From Heliorestis acidaminivorans (lineage in GTDB: Bacteria; Bacillota; Desulfitobacteriia; Heliobacteriales; Heliobacteriaceae), in assembly GCF_008933955.1 (NCBI RefSeq), contig NZ_WBXO01000012.1, positions 1-64,000 of the forward strand: DNA of 64,000 nt, in the 5' to 3' direction. Under the pieces are notes generated by a model. That model was not told the origin of the DNA. It ran no database searches and worked only from the letters and a program-made list of their open reading frames with translations. Shown here piece by piece: positions 42,506 through 52,424 of this stretch. Every line of letters begins with the position of its first letter. Positions within the stretch are counted from its first letter, which is position 1. The position numbers were made by a program, and so were the translations under genes.

Positions 42506-42929
42506 TGGCTTCACCACCCACTTCCTCGCGTTTTACGAATTTGCATTTGATGGGCAGTTTGTGCATGGCCAAACGCATGGCCTCACGGGCTACCTCTTCT
42601 GGTACTCCAGCTAGTTCAAACATAATGCGGCCAGGTTTTACGACAGCCACCCAGTACTCAGGAGAACCTTTACCGGAACCCATGCGGGTTTCAGCTGGCT
42701 TTGCTGTAACAGGCTTGTCGGGGAAAATCTTAATCCATACCTTACCGCCCCGTTTGATGTAACGGGTCATGGCAATACGAGCAGATTCAATCTGACGGCT
42801 AGTTATCCAGGCTGGCTCAAGAGCTTGTAATCCGTATTCTCCAAAAGCAACTGTGTTGCCTCTAGCAGATTTGCCCTTCATTCTGCCTCGGTGAACTCGA
42901 CGCCATTTCACTCTTTTTGGCAATAGCAT
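42495..42929 (-). CDS. rplP: Ribosomal protein L16 (uL16)
   Basis: This 144-residue protein binds near the A site of the 50S subunit. It begins [19 protein letters not shown], and contains [18 protein letters not shown] and the RMALHKLP-like segment [14 protein letters not shown]. Confidence 0.99.
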   Translation of the reverse strand: MLLPKRVKWRRVHRGRMKGKSARGNTVAFGEYGLQALEPAWITSRQIESARIAMTRYIKRGGKVWIKIFPDKPVTAKPAETRMGSGKGSPEYWVAVVKPGRIMFELAGVPEEVAREAMRLAMHKLPIKCKFVKREEVGGEANES

Positions 42930-42932
42930 GGT

Positions 42933-43676
42933 CTATTTCCCTCCTTCCGCAGAAACGGGTCCACGACGCTCTCCTCGCGGGCGACGCTCGCCTCTTTCCC
43001 GGCGCTCTGGGCGTTGTTCAGATTCTTTGTTATCTGTTCGAGGAACTGCTCCTGGCAAAACCTCTCCCTTATAGATCCATACTTTCACGCCAATGACACC
43101 GTAGGTTGTATGAGCTTCTGCAAAACCGTAATCAATGTCTGCACGTAGTGTGTGCAAGGGTACTTTTCCTTCGTTATACCATTCCGTACGTGCAATCTCT
43201 GCACCACCAAGACGACCCGATACCATGATTTTGATGCCTTCAGCACCTAATCTCATCGTACGACCAACTGATTGTTTCATGGCACGTCGGAAGGAAACTC
43301 TTTTCTCCAGCTGAACAGCAACGTTTTCAGCGACCAATTGTGCATCAAGCTCTGGCTTTTTGACTTCGCTGATGTTTACATTCACAGCGCGTCCTGTCAT
43401 TTTCTCCAGCTCTTTACGCAGATTTTCAACTTCTGCACCGCCGCGGCCAATGACGATTCCAGGCTTCGCTGTGTGAATGGTCACTTTCACCCGATTCGCA
43501 GCTCTCTCGATTTCAACTCGAGAAATTCCAGCTATATAGAGTTTCTTCTTGATGAACTTACGGATTTTAAGGTCTTCGTGCAGGAGTTCAACATAGTTCT
43601 TGTCAGCAAACCATTTTGCCTCCCAGTCTTTGATGACTCCAATTCGAAATCCCTTCGGATGGACTTTCTGACCCAC
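42933..43676 (-). CDS. rpsC: Ribosomal protein S3 (uS3) with charged C-terminal tail
   Basis: This 247-residue protein forms part of the mRNA entry channel. It begins at GTG ([15 protein letters not shown]) with GGAGG upstream. A KH domain lies near residues 40-108 ([18 protein letters not shown]) and the C-terminal domain ends near residue 212. After that an Arg/Glu-rich tail of about 35 residues ([17 protein letters not shown]) extends past the usual end. Confidence 0.98.
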   Translation of the reverse strand: MGQKVHPKGFRIGVIKDWEAKWFADKNYVELLHEDLKIRKFIKKKLYIAGISRVEIERAANRVKVTIHTAKPGIVIGRGGAEVENLRKELEKMTGRAVNVNISEVKKPELDAQLVAENVAVQLEKRVSFRRAMKQSVGRTMRLGAEGIKIMVSGRLGGAEIARTEWYNEGKVPLHTLRADIDYGFAEAHTTYGVIGVKVWIYKGEVLPGAVPRTDNKESEQRPERRERGERRPRGERRGPVSAEGGK

Positions 43677-43679
43677 AGG

Positions 43680-44096
43680 TTATCCCTCCTTTGTCTCGGC
43701 CGTAGCCGCTGCTTTTACCTTGCCTGCTCCTTTTTGGGGAGCTGTTGTTTTTGCTGGCTTTTCTGCAACAACAACTGTGATGTGAGATGTACGCTTGCGA
43801 ATTACGTCTGCACGTCCCATAGCACGAGGCTTAATACGCTTAATGCTTGGTCCTTGATCAACATAACAAGCTTTTACGATTAATTGTTCAACATCCATAT
43901 CGTAGTTGTGTTCCGCATTGGCGATAGCAGATTTTAATACTTTCTCCACGTCTACAGCGCTTTTTACAGGCGTAAACTTTAGTATGGCCAGTGCATCAGC
44001 GACTGCCTTCCCACGAATAAGGTCAATAACTTGTCGAACCTTTCGGGGAGAGGTACGAACGTACTTGGCCACCGCTTGTGCTGTTTTGGCTTCCAT
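43680..44096 (-). CDS. rplV: Ribosomal protein L22 (uL22) with C-terminal extension
   Basis: This 138-residue protein lines the exit tunnel. The core ([20 protein letters not shown] to [10 protein letters not shown]) is standard. An Ala/Lys-rich tail of about 25 residues after position 113 is longer than in Bacillus L22 (113 residues). The tail is low complexity and probably disordered. Confidence 0.98.
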   Translation of the reverse strand: MEAKTAQAVAKYVRTSPRKVRQVIDLIRGKAVADALAILKFTPVKSAVDVEKVLKSAIANAEHNYDMDVEQLIVKACYVDQGPSIKRIKPRAMGRADVIRKRTSHITVVVAEKPAKTTAPQKGAGKVKAAATAETKEG

Positions 44097-44122
44097 TGGC
44101 CTTCCTCCTCTTCCGATGGCTA

Positions 44123-44404
44123 CTAACGTAGTCGACTCGATTTTTCCGAGCCTGCATGACCTTTATAGGTTCGGGATGGGGCAAATTCTCCTAATTTGTG
44201 ACCGACCATGTCTTCCGTTACATACACAGGAATGTGCTTTCTTCCGTCGTGTACCGCGAAGGTGTGACCGACGAATTGTGGGAAGATAGTGGAACGGCGA
44301 GACCAGGTCTTGATAACTTTTTTCTCGCCTTTATTATTCATTTCCTCAACCTTTTTGAAAAGGCTTCCTTCAACATAAGGACCTTTTTTAAGGGAACGGG
44401 CCAT
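44123..44404 (-). CDS. rpsS: Ribosomal protein S19 (uS19)
   Basis: This 93-residue head protein begins [20 protein letters not shown], and contains [20 protein letters not shown] and the [12 protein letters not shown] motif. It binds 16S rRNA with S13. Confidence 0.99.
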   Translation of the reverse strand: MARSLKKGPYVEGSLFKKVEEMNNKGEKKVIKTWSRRSTIFPQFVGHTFAVHDGRKHIPVYVTEDMVGHKLGEFAPSRTYKGHAGSEKSSRLR

Positions 44405-44430
44405 GCGCGATCCTCCCTTCTTTCTAGTCG

Positions 44431-45261
44431 CTACTTACGGTTACGACGTTTAACGATAAGTTTATCAGAAGCTTTTTTGCGACGAGTCTTACCACCGATG
44501 GCCACTTTACCCCAAGGTGTAACAGGCGCTTTGCGTCCAATCGGGGAGCGACCTTCACCACCACCATGTGGGTGATCGTTGGGGTTCATTACGACACCGC
44601 GAACGGTTGGTCGTATACCCAGCCAACGCTTCCGGCCGGCTTTACCAATGGTAATGTTCTCGTGCTCGAGATGTCCAATCTGACCAATTGTAGCTCGGCA
44701 AGTGATGTGTACTTTACGCATTTCACCAGATGGTAAGCGTAATGTTGCATAGTTGCCTTCTTTCGCCATCAATTGTGCTGATGTACCTGCGGAGCGACAA
44801 AGTTGTCCTCCTTTTCCAGGACGCATCTCGATATTGTGTAACACTGTACCGACAGGAATATTAAGAATCGGTAGAGCATTACCTGTCTTAATATCCGACT
44901 CTGGACCGGAAAAAATAGTATCTCCTGCTTTTAGCCCATCGGGTGCTAAGATGTAGCGCTTTTCTCCATCATGATAGTGAAGCAATGCAATGCGTGCACT
45001 ACGGTTTGGATCGTATTCAATTGCCGCTACTTTTGCAGGGACGCTGTCTTTATTGCGCTTGAAATCGATGATACGATACATGCGCTTGTGTCCGCCGCCT
45101 CTGTGACGAACTGTCAGCTTACCCTGGTTGTTACGACCTGCTTTTCTCTTCAGGGGTTGAACAAGTGATTTTTCAGGTTCACTTTTTGTGATTTCGGCAA
45201 AGCTCGCCACCGTCATCTGGCGTCTACCTGGTGAGGTGGGTTTAAACTTTTTTACAGCCAT
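44431..45261 (-). CDS. rplB: Ribosomal protein L2 (uL2)
   Basis: This 276-residue protein is essential for subunit association and the peptidyl-transferase centre. It begins [18 protein letters not shown] and has the conserved [20 protein letters not shown] loop that contains the key His. AAGGAG lies upstream. Confidence 0.99.
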   Translation of the reverse strand: MAVKKFKPTSPGRRQMTVASFAEITKSEPEKSLVQPLKRKAGRNNQGKLTVRHRGGGHKRMYRIIDFKRNKDSVPAKVAAIEYDPNRSARIALLHYHDGEKRYILAPDGLKAGDTIFSGPESDIKTGNALPILNIPVGTVLHNIEMRPGKGGQLCRSAGTSAQLMAKEGNYATLRLPSGEMRKVHITCRATIGQIGHLEHENITIGKAGRKRWLGIRPTVRGVVMNPNDHPHGGGEGRSPIGRKAPVTPWGKVAIGGKTRRKKASDKLIVKRRNRK

Positions 45262-45292
45262 TGCGTTTCACTCCTTCTGGTCCGACCAGGGA

Positions 45293-45580
45293 TTATACGC
45301 CTTCGAATATTTCGATTTTATCGCCATCACGAAGTTTGACGATAGCTTTTTTCCTATCCGATGTACGTCCCACAAATTTGCCCATACGCTTTTTCTTGCC
45401 TTTGACGTTCAAAGTCCAAACGTCAAGGACTTTTACTTTGAAGAGCTGTTCGACAGCATATTTAACTTCAATCTTGTTAGCATCGGGGTTGATGATAAAG
45501 GTGTATTTGTTATCAGCCGTCAGGTCCATTGATTTTTCTGTAATGACTGGCTTAAGCAATACATCATATGGACTGCGCAT
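45293..45580 (-). CDS. rplW: Ribosomal protein L23 (uL23)
   Basis: This 95-residue protein at the exit site docks SRP and trigger factor. It contains [20 protein letters not shown]. Its ATG overlaps the rplD stop codon (TAATG), so the two are translationally coupled. Confidence 0.98.
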   Translation of the reverse strand: MRSPYDVLLKPVITEKSMDLTADNKYTFIINPDANKIEVKYAVEQLFKVKVLDVWTLNVKGKKKRMGKFVGRTSDRKKAIVKLRDGDKIEIFEGV

Positions 45581-46203
45581 TAGGCGAACACCTCCTCAAC
45601 CTTAGCCACTGCATCTTTGGTAATAACCAGTTTGTCATGCTTTAGAATATCATAAACGTTAATGCTTACTGCATCTAAAGGCTTGACACCTGGAATGTTA
45701 CGTGCTGATTTGAAAATGTTTTCGTCATTAATAGCTGTAACGATTAAAGCTTTACGATCAGCTTGCAACTTATCAAGGACAGTTGCCATTGCTTTAGTTT
45801 TGGGTGCTTCCATCGTTAATGTATCTAGAACAACGATATTGCCTTCTTGCACTTTAGCAGATAAAGCTGACTTCAGGGCAAGACGACGGACTTTTTTTGG
45901 GAGTGTAATCTTGTAATCGCGAGGTTGTGGACCAAAGGTAATTGCTCCACCGCGCCACAAGGGAGATCGAATGGTACCAGCTCTAGCACGACCTGTACCT
46001 TTTTGTCTCCAGGGCTTTCTCCCACCCCCGGAGACTTCGCCACGGGATTTTACTTTATGAGTGCCTCGACGCCAGGAGGCCAGTTGAGCTACTACAGCCT
46101 GGTGAAGCACAGCTTCGTTCGGTTCGATACCAAAAATTTCTTCTTTTAGGTCAATCTCTCCGACTTGACTGCCTTCCATGTTGTATACCGCTACTTTTGG
46201 CAT
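45580..46203 (-). CDS. rplD: Ribosomal protein L4 (uL4)
   Basis: This 207-residue protein reaches the tunnel constriction through its central loop. The loop segment [20 protein letters not shown] is intact. In E. coli L4 autoregulates the S10 operon, but that mechanism is not generally conserved in Firmicutes. Confidence 0.99.
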   Translation of the reverse strand: MPKVAVYNMEGSQVGEIDLKEEIFGIEPNEAVLHQAVVAQLASWRRGTHKVKSRGEVSGGGRKPWRQKGTGRARAGTIRSPLWRGGAITFGPQPRDYKITLPKKVRRLALKSALSAKVQEGNIVVLDTLTMEAPKTKAMATVLDKLQADRKALIVTAINDENIFKSARNIPGVKPLDAVSINVYDILKHDKLVITKDAVAKVEEVFA

Positions 46204-46231
46204 TGTATATCCTCCTTTCTCCGGGGGGTTA

Positions 46232-46864
46232 TCAGTTCGCTTTTACAGCGTTTTTAATCATTAACAAAGTTTTCTTTGGCCCTGGTACAGCACCTTTAAT
46301 TAATAGAAGGTTGCGTTCACTGTCTACAGACACTACCGTGAGGTTCTGCACAGTAACGCGTTCTGCACCCATGCGACCTGGCATTTTACGACCTTTGAAG
46401 ATTCTAGCAGGGCCTTTAGCTCCAGCAGAACCTGGGCGACGGTGATATTTCGAGCCGTGCTGCATTGGTCCTCTGTGGAAGTTGTGTCGTTTAATACCGC
46501 CGGCAAAACCTTTACCTTTGGAAGTTCCTACGACATCAACAATGTCGCCAGGAGCAAAGATATCTGCTTTCAATTCTTGACCTACTTGATATTCACCTGG
46601 GTTTTCTATTTTGAATTCGCGTAAGTGCCGAAGTAATTTGACGCCTGCTTTTTTTAAGTGACCTTTTTTAGGTTTATTAACAAGCTTTTCTCTTATGTCT
46701 CCATAACCGATCTGTATGGCTTCGTAACCATCGTTCTCAAGTGTTTTCTTTTGAACAACGATACAAGGTCCTGCCTCTACAACTGTAACAGGAACTAATT
46801 CACCATTATCGCCAAAGACTTGTGTCATGCCAATTTTCTTGCCTAGAAGTCCTTTACGTAACAC
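46232..46864 (-). CDS. rplC: Ribosomal protein L3 (uL3)
   Basis: This 210-residue assembly-initiating protein starts at GTG ([17 protein letters not shown]) with GGGAGG upstream. The [20 protein letters not shown] loop that approaches the peptidyl-transferase centre is conserved. Confidence 0.99.
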   Translation of the reverse strand: MLRKGLLGKKIGMTQVFGDNGELVPVTVVEAGPCIVVQKKTLENDGYEAIQIGYGDIREKLVNKPKKGHLKKAGVKLLRHLREFKIENPGEYQVGQELKADIFAPGDIVDVVGTSKGKGFAGGIKRHNFHRGPMQHGSKYHRRPGSAGAKGPARIFKGRKMPGRMGAERVTVQNLTVVSVDSERNLLLIKGAVPGPKKTLLMIKNAVKAN

Positions 46865-46894
46865 CTACTACACCTCCCATCTCTACAAAAAGGT

Positions 46895-47203
46895 TTACAG
46901 TTTGATTTCGATATCGACACCCGCTGGTAAGTCCAAGCGCATAAGAGCGTCTACTGTCTTCGGGTTGGGCTCTAAGATATCGATTAGACGCTTATGTGTA
47001 CGCATTTCAAACTGCTCACGGGAATCTTTGTTGACGTGAGGAGAACGTAGGATTGTAAAAATGCTCTTCTCAGTCGGCAGGGGAATGGGCCCCGATACAG
47101 AGGCACCCGTCCGTTTGGCCGTATCCACGATTTTTTCAGAAGACTGATCTAGAATTCTGTGATCAAAAGCCTTCAGTCGTATACGAATTTTTTGTTTACC
47201 CAT
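46895..47203 (-). CDS. rpsJ: Ribosomal protein S10 (uS10, NusE)
   Basis: This 102-residue protein is both a 30S head component and the NusE antitermination factor. It begins [20 protein letters not shown] and ends [19 protein letters not shown] eleven bases upstream places the start at 47203, not the longer frame to 47254. It is first in the S10 operon. Confidence 0.98.
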   Translation of the reverse strand: MGKQKIRIRLKAFDHRILDQSSEKIVDTAKRTGASVSGPIPLPTEKSIFTILRSPHVNKDSREQFEMRTHKRLIDILEPNPKTVDALMRLDLPAGVDIEIKL

Positions 47204-47300
47204 TGTAGGTAGTCCCTCCTTTAACTCGCCCGATTGATTACGGACCTTCTCCATGAAAATTACCCCAACAACGCTCTCGGGTGTGTCCTAAAATAGTCTT

Positions 47301-47326
47301 AAAAAATGAGACCTCAAGAGGGGTCT
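47301..47326 (-). terminator. Attenuator-like hairpin in the S10 operon leader
   Basis: On the minus strand AGACC-N8-GGTCT is followed by CATTTTTT, between the promoter and rpsJ. The stem is short, so it may be a weak attenuator or only a leader hairpin. Confidence 0.45.
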
Positions 47327-47372
47327 GTCAGGCAACCTTTCACTTCATCGCAAATCCAACCCACGATATGTA

Positions 47373-47401
47373 AGTCTATCACTTTAGTTCTCAATTTGCA
47401 A
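47373..47401 (-). promoter_or_regulatory. S10 operon promoter
   Basis: The minus strand has TTGCAA (47396-47401), a 17-nt spacer and TAGACT (47373-47378), with an A/T-rich upstream region resembling an UP element (47402-47460). It lies about 170 bp before rpsJ. Confidence 0.65.
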
Positions 47402-47474
47402 GAGCAAATTCATTTTTTATTATATTTTTTTCTGTTTTTTTATAATTTAATTGTAAAAAGGTACATTCTAGATT

Positions 47475-47579
47475 ATGTCTAAGAATATAATACTTAATTC
47501 ATCTTCATCAAAGGAGGCTAAAGACTCTACAATTAAAAGTTATAGAAAAGAGTTATGGCTTCAAATTCCTACTAGGTGA
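47475..47579 (+). pseudogene. Decayed fragment resembling the N-terminus of a YjbQ/UPF0047-family protein
   Basis: A 34-codon plus-strand frame ends in KSYRKELWLQIPTR and a TGA. From memory, this closely resembles the start of YjbQ-family (UPF0047, so-called secondary thiamine-phosphate synthase) proteins, KSYRKELWLNIPTRRAFINI. Reading through the TGA, the next codons (V-T-L-D-I-C) still loosely follow the family. The frame then runs into the tuf-rpsJ terminator, so no intact gene exists. An AAAGGAGG lies inside the frame, about 14 nt before a degenerate ATT where the family Met would be. Confidence 0.45.
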
Positions 47580-47597
47580 GTAACTTTGGATATCTGC

Positions 47598-47635
47598 AAA
47601 AGACCGGGCTACCTGCGGTAACCCGGTCTTTTTTT
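47598..47635. terminator. Intrinsic terminator after tuf, bidirectional
   Basis: The arms AAAAGACCGGG and CCCGGTCTTTT with an inner ACC/GGT pairing form a strong stem 9 bp after the tuf stop codon. The T-tract is longer on the plus strand (T7) than on the minus strand (T4). Confidence 0.88.
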
Positions 47636-47643
47636 GTTCATTC

Positions 47644-48846
47644 TTACTCGATAACTTTTGTTACAACACCAGCGCCTACTGTACGGCCACCTTCGCGAAT
47701 CGCGAAGCGAAGACCTTCTTCAATAGCAATGGTTTTGTGAAGTTCAATAATCATTTTAACGTTGTCACCAGGCATGCACATTTCAATACCATCAGGAAGT
47801 TGAACGAAGCCAGTTACGTCAGTTGTGCGGAAATAGAACTGTGGACGATAGCCGTTGAAGAAAGGAGTGTGACGTCCACCTTCTTCTTTGGAAAGAACGT
47901 ATACTTCAGACTCAAACTTGGTGTGAGGCTTAATAGTACCGGGCTTGGAGAGAACTTGACCACGCTCGATGTCTTTACGCTCAACACCACGAAGCAGTGC
48001 ACCAATGTTGTCACCAGCTTGTGCTTGATCGAGAAGCTTACGGAACATTTCAACGCCTGTACAAACGGATTTGCGAGTTGCTTCAGCAAGACCCACGATT
48101 TCAATTTCGTCGCCCACTTTAACAATTCCACGCTCTACACGGCCTGTAGCAACAGTACCACGACCAGTGATGGTGAAGACGTCTTCTACAGGCATTAAGA
48201 AAGGCTTGTCAACGTCACGCTCAGGCGTAGGAATGTAGCTATCTACTTCATCCATAAGAGCCCAGATTTTTCCGCACCATTCGCAAGAACGCTCAGCGCA
48301 TCCACACTCAAGTGCTTTTAGTCCAGAGCCTGTTACAACAGGAATATCGTCACCAGGGAATTCATAGGAGGAAAGAAGTTCACGAACTTCCATCTCTACG
48401 AGTTCCATAAGTTCTTCGTCATCAACCATGTCGGCTTTGTTAAGCCATACAACGATGTAAGGAACACCAACCTGACGAGCTAGCAAAATGTGCTCGCGAG
48501 TCTGAGGCATGGGGCCATCAGCAGCGGAGCAAACGAGAATTGCGCCGTCCATCTGAGCAGCTCCAGTGATCATGTTTTTGATGTAGTCAGCGTGACCTGG
48601 GCAGTCAACGTGAGCATAGTGACGAGTTTCTGTTTCATACTCAACGTGAGCAGTGTTAATGGTAATACCGCGTTCACGCTCTTCTGGTGCAGCGTCAATC
48701 TCGTCATACTTCTTGAACTCTGCTCCGCCAGCCTTAGAAAGAGTTAATGTAATAGCAGCTGTTGTTGTAGTTTTACCGTGGTCAACGTGACCAATTGTTC
48801 CAATGTTTACGTGAGGCTTTTTGCGCTCAAATTTGGCTTTTGCCAT
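47644..48846 (-). CDS. tuf: Elongation factor Tu, with a four-cysteine insertion
   Basis: This 400-residue GTPase delivers aminoacyl-tRNA to the ribosome. G motifs are [11 protein letters not shown] (P loop), DCPGH, NKAD and SGLKALE. The beta-barrel domains 2 and 3 are complete to VVTKVIE. Unlike Bacillus or E. coli EF-Tu, the end of the G domain carries C181, C183, C188 and C191 ([14 protein letters not shown]), before [13 protein letters not shown] metal site is possible. I recall similar insertions in some Clostridia but cannot verify this. It is the last gene of the str operon. Confidence 0.98.
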   Translation of the reverse strand: MAKAKFERKKPHVNIGTIGHVDHGKTTTTAAITLTLSKAGGAEFKKYDEIDAAPEERERGITINTAHVEYETETRHYAHVDCPGHADYIKNMITGAAQMDGAILVCSAADGPMPQTREHILLARQVGVPYIVVWLNKADMVDDEELMELVEMEVRELLSSYEFPGDDIPVVTGSGLKALECGCAERSCEWCGKIWALMDEVDSYIPTPERDVDKPFLMPVEDVFTITGRGTVATGRVERGIVKVGDEIEIVGLAEATRKSVCTGVEMFRKLLDQAQAGDNIGALLRGVERKDIERGQVLSKPGTIKPHTKFESEVYVLSKEEGGRHTPFFNGYRPQFYFRTTDVTGFVQLPDGIEMCMPGDNVKMIIELHKTIAIEEGLRFAIREGGRTVGAGVVTKVIE

Positions 48847-48878
48847 TTTTTACTCATCCTACCTTTCGAGGAAATGTT

Positions 48879-48927
48879 AGGTGGCTTGGCCACCTTTCTA
48901 TATGGCGAAAACCGTTATTAACGGTTT
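48879..48927 (-). other. Two adjacent hairpins in the fusA-tuf gap
   Basis: AAACCGTT-ATT-AACGGTTT (48909-48927) overlaps the fusA stop codon, and AGGTGGC-TTG-GCCACCT (48879-48895) follows. Neither has a T-tract, so they are not typical terminators. A role in mRNA processing or in uncoupling tuf expression from fusA is speculative. Confidence 0.6.
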
Positions 48928-51001
48928 AGCCTTGCCTTTTGGCCATAATTCCTTCTGCGATGTTTTTGGGTACTTCTTCATAATGATCAAATTGCATTAC
49001 ATATTGACCACGACCTTGCGTACGAGAACGCAGATCTGTAGCGTAACCAAACATTTCAGAAAGGGGTACAAAGCCACGGACTACTTGGGTGTTAGCCCGA
49101 GCTTCCATGCCTTCAATACGTCCCCGACGTGAGTTCATGTCACCAATGACATCACCCATGTATTCTTCGGGAACAACAACTTCTACCTTCATGACAGGTT
49201 CTAGAAGTACAGGGTTACACTTTCTGGCACCCTCTTTGAACGCCATAGAACCAGCAATTTTGAAGGCCATTTCAGAGGAGTCTACATCGTGGTAAGAACC
49301 GTCAACCAGAGTTACGCGAAGGTCAAGGGTTGGGTATCCAGCGAGAATACCGTTTGCCATGGCTTCACGAATTCCGTTATCAACAGCAGGTATATATTCT
49401 CTAGGAATAACACCACCGACGATTTTGTTGACAAACTCATAGCCACCGCCTGCATCGATAGGTTCCATCTCGATAACGCAATGACCGTATTGACCACGAC
49501 CACCAGACTGCCGTACAAACTTGCCTTCCACTTTAGCTTTGCCACGGATGGTTTCTTTGTAGGCAACTTGAGGACGACCTACATTGGCGTCTACCTTAAA
49601 TTCCCTCTGCATACGGTCAACAATGATTTCTAGGTGAAGCTCACCCATACCAGAGATGATTGTTTGACCTGTTTCTTGATCTGTATACATACGGAAAGTT
49701 GGATCTTCTTCCGATAGACGTTGTAATGCCACACTCATTTTATCTTGGTCAGCTTTTGTCTTAGGTTCAATAGCAACAGAGATTACAGGCTCAGGGAATT
49801 GCATAGACTCTAGAATAATAGGATTTTTCTCATCACAAAGTGTATCACCTGTGGTAGTATCCTTTAATCCTACAGCAGCTGCAATATCTCCGGTGTAAAC
49901 TTGCGCAATTTCTTCACGATGGTTGGCATGCATCTGAAGAATACGGCCAATCCGCTCTTTCTTCCCTTTGGTTGAATTGAAAACATAAGAACCTGAATTC
50001 AAAACACCAGAGTAAACACGGAAGAAAGCAAGCTTACCTACGTATGGGTCAGCCATAATCTTAAAGGCTAGTGCCGCAAAAGGCTGTGCATCAGAGCTTT
50101 CGCGCTTATCATCGTCACCTGTATCAGGGTTTACACCTTTAATAGCAGGAACGTCTGTTGGAGCTGGCATATATGCAACGACAGAGTCCAACAGTGGTTG
50201 TACACCTTTGTTCTTAAAGGATGAACCACAGATAACTGGTATCATCTTAACACCAATAGTGCCTCGACGAATACCTTCACGAACTTCCGCTTCTGTTAGC
50301 TCTTCGCCCTCAAGATATTTCATCATCAGTTCTTCGTCTGTTTCTGCAACAGCTTCTAGAAGTTTCTCTCTATATTCGTTGGCCAAGTCAACGAGATCTT
50401 CTGGAATTTCGGCTAAGTCACTGGTTTTTCCTAGATCGTCAACGTAAACAACAGCCTTCATAGTGACGAGATCAATTATTCCTTTAAATTGGTCTTCTGC
50501 ACCAATCGGAATTTGAAGAGGTACAGGATTAGCACCGAGCCTGTCCTTAATCATGGATACTCCACGGAAAAAGTCAGCGCCGACGCGATCCATTTTGTTG
50601 ATATAAGCTATTCTAGGAACACCATATTTATCGGCTTGTCGCCACACAGTCTCAGATTGAGGTTCTACACCACCAACTGAGCAGAATACAGCAACAGCCC
50701 CATCCAAAACCCTAAGGGAACGTTCAACTTCTACTGTGAAGTCCACGTGCCCGGGTGTGTCGATAATGTTAATACGATGTCCTTGCCATTGACAGGTCGT
50801 AGCAGCTGAAGTGATAGTGATACCACGTTCTTGCTCCTGTACCATCCAGTCCATGGTTGCGGCTCCATCGTGGACTTCACCAAGCTTATGAACACGACCG
50901 GTGTAGAAGAGGATACGCTCAGTTGTTGTCGTTTTTCCAGCATCAATGTGAGCCATGATACCGATATTACGAGTTTTCTCTAATGGAAACTGTCTCGACA
51001 C
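48926..51001 (-). CDS. fusA: Elongation factor G
   Basis: This 691-residue translocase GTPase starts at GTG with AAAGGGGG upstream. G motifs are [25 protein letters not shown] and [10 protein letters not shown]. Domains II-V follow, including the domain IV tip region [16 protein letters not shown]. Its length and position in the str operon are standard. Confidence 0.99.
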   Translation of the reverse strand: MSRQFPLEKTRNIGIMAHIDAGKTTTTERILFYTGRVHKLGEVHDGAATMDWMVQEQERGITITSAATTCQWQGHRINIIDTPGHVDFTVEVERSLRVLDGAVAVFCSVGGVEPQSETVWRQADKYGVPRIAYINKMDRVGADFFRGVSMIKDRLGANPVPLQIPIGAEDQFKGIIDLVTMKAVVYVDDLGKTSDLAEIPEDLVDLANEYREKLLEAVAETDEELMMKYLEGEELTEAEVREGIRRGTIGVKMIPVICGSSFKNKGVQPLLDSVVAYMPAPTDVPAIKGVNPDTGDDDKRESSDAQPFAALAFKIMADPYVGKLAFFRVYSGVLNSGSYVFNSTKGKKERIGRILQMHANHREEIAQVYTGDIAAAVGLKDTTTGDTLCDEKNPIILESMQFPEPVISVAIEPKTKADQDKMSVALQRLSEEDPTFRMYTDQETGQTIISGMGELHLEIIVDRMQREFKVDANVGRPQVAYKETIRGKAKVEGKFVRQSGGRGQYGHCVIEMEPIDAGGGYEFVNKIVGGVIPREYIPAVDNGIREAMANGILAGYPTLDLRVTLVDGSYHDVDSSEMAFKIAGSMAFKEGARKCNPVLLEPVMKVEVVVPEEYMGDVIGDMNSRRGRIEGMEARANTQVVRGFVPLSEMFGYATDLRSRTQGRGQYVMQFDHYEEVPKNIAEGIMAKRQG

Positions 51002-51061
51002 GTTCGTTCCCCCTTTCTAGCTATCTTGGGGCATAGAGTAAACTTGAAAAGTTTTTCTATT

Positions 51062-51532
51062 CTACCAACGATAGTGCGCAAATGCTTTGTTAGCTTCTGC
51101 CATTTTATGAGTATCTTCTTTTTTCTTCACGGAAGCACCTACATTGTTGGCGGCATCCATGATTTCACCGGCTAGTTTATCAACCATACTTTTACCGGAA
51201 CGCTCGCGAGCATAACGAATTAGCCAACGAATTCCTAAAGTTTGTCGACGATCGGGGCGTACTTCAATAGGAACTTGATAGTTCGCACCACCAACACGAC
51301 GCGCTTTTACTTCAAGTAATGGCATGATGTTTTTCATAGCGGTTTCTAAGACTTCCATGGGGTTTTTATTGGTTTTTTCTTGAACCAGATCAAAGGCCCC
51401 ATAGACAATTTGATCGGCAATGCTCTTTTTCCCGTCCAACATGATCTGGTTGGTTAATTTGGTTACCAACTTGGATTTATATATTGGATCAGGGAGAACA
51501 TCCCGCTTCGGGACTGAACCACGACGTGGCAT
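51062..51532 (-). CDS. rpsG: Ribosomal protein S7 (uS7)
   Basis: This 156-residue head-assembly protein begins [18 protein letters not shown] and ends NKAFAHYRW. It lies between rpsL and fusA. S7 regulates the str operon in E. coli; no equivalent site is evident here. Confidence 0.99.
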   Translation of the reverse strand: MPRRGSVPKRDVLPDPIYKSKLVTKLTNQIMLDGKKSIADQIVYGAFDLVQEKTNKNPMEVLETAMKNIMPLLEVKARRVGGANYQVPIEVRPDRRQTLGIRWLIRYARERSGKSMVDKLAGEIMDAANNVGASVKKKEDTHKMAEANKAFAHYRW

Positions 51533-51558
51533 TCTTTTCCCCCCTTACAATTTATGAA

Positions 51559-51954
51559 TTACCTTTTCGCAGCGGCAGCGCCTTTCTTAGGACGCTTAGT
51601 ACCATATTTTGAACGGCCCTGGTTGCGGTTCTGAGTACCTGCTGTATCTAAGGCACCTCTAACGATGTGGTAACGGACACCAGGAAGGTCTTTAACCCGG
51701 CCTCCCCGCACAAGAACGACGGAGTGTTCTTGGAGGTTGTGCCCGATGCCGGGGATGTAGGCTGTAACTTCTATCCCATTCGTCAGACGAACCCTCGCTA
51801 CTTTACGAAGTGCAGAGTTAGGCTTCTTGGGTGTAGTTGTGTATACACGCGTACATACGCCTCTTTTCTGCGGACTTTCTTTCAACGCTGGCGCCGTAGA
51901 TTTTTCCACAAGTTTCTTTCTACCTTTGCGTACCAATTGACTAATCGTTGGCAT
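51559..51954 (-). CDS. rpsL: Ribosomal protein S12 (uS12)
   Basis: This 131-residue decoding-centre protein has [19 protein letters not shown] and [20 protein letters not shown]. The lysines altered in classical streptomycin-resistant mutants (in KKPNS and the RVKDLPG loop) are wild type. GGAGG eight bases upstream of the ATG at 51954 favours it over the ATG at 51960. Confidence 0.99.
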   Translation of the reverse strand: MPTISQLVRKGRKKLVEKSTAPALKESPQKRGVCTRVYTTTPKKPNSALRKVARVRLTNGIEVTAYIPGIGHNLQEHSVVLVRGGRVKDLPGVRYHIVRGALDTAGTQNRNQGRSKYGTKRPKKGAAAAKR

Positions 51955-52025
51955 GAACATGCACCTCCTTCCAGGTCTTCTTCAGCTTACAACTCACCCA
52001 TGCGTATCCTTATCCGAGGAAAATA

Positions 52026-52277
52026 CTATCCTTTCAATATGGCTGCCGAAGCTGAACCAACTTTGATTCCACAAGCCACTCCTAGAGTGTCCATGGTATC
52101 GATTTGAATGACAGGTATTGCTCTTTCCTCACATTTCTTCATTAAAGGAATAATGACGTGAGGGTCAGCATCCTGAGCCACATAGACAACTTCTACCTGA
52201 CCCTTTTCAACAGCCTTCAGGGTTTGCTTGGTTCCCACCGTCCTCTGGCGAGCTGTTTTCAAGCGCTCTAAAGGCAT
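52026..52277 (-). CDS. L7Ae-family RNA-binding protein (YbxF-like)
   Basis: This 83-residue protein has the L7Ae/L30e fold pattern: VGTKQTLKAVEKGQVEVVYV, DADPHVIIPLMKKCEE and GVACGIKVGSASAAI. Bacillus YbxF and YlxQ are homologues that bind kink-turn RNA. AAAGGAGG precedes the ATG. It lies, as usual, between rpoC and rpsL, and is the first gene after the str promoter. Confidence 0.93.
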   Translation of the reverse strand: MPLERLKTARQRTVGTKQTLKAVEKGQVEVVYVAQDADPHVIIPLMKKCEERAIPVIQIDTMDTLGVACGIKVGSASAAILKG

Positions 52278-52311
52278 CGGTATCCTCCTTTAACGAATCA
52301 CACACTATATT

Positions 52312-52340
52312 ATCGTATCACTTATTAGCTTAACTGTCAA
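52312..52340 (-). promoter_or_regulatory. str operon promoter
   Basis: The minus strand has TTGACA (52335-52340), a 17-nt spacer and TACGAT (52312-52317), about 40 bp upstream of the L7Ae gene. Confidence 0.72.
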
Positions 52341-52354
52341 CAAGAAGTCTTTTT

Positions 52355-52388
52355 CCTCTGCGAAGTCAATTTCTTGACTCCGCAGAGG
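52355..52388 (-). other. Strong hairpin after rpoC without a T-tract
   Basis: The 14-bp arms CCTCTGCGGAGTCA and TGACTTCGCAGAGG (one mismatch) surround a 6-nt loop. On the minus strand it is followed by AAAAAGAC, so it lacks the U-tract of an intrinsic terminator. It could be a factor-dependent terminator, a 3'-end stabiliser or a processing site. Confidence 0.6.
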
Positions 52389-52424
52389 AATTAAAGTCAA
52401 TAAGACAGTCTTATTTATGAAGAC

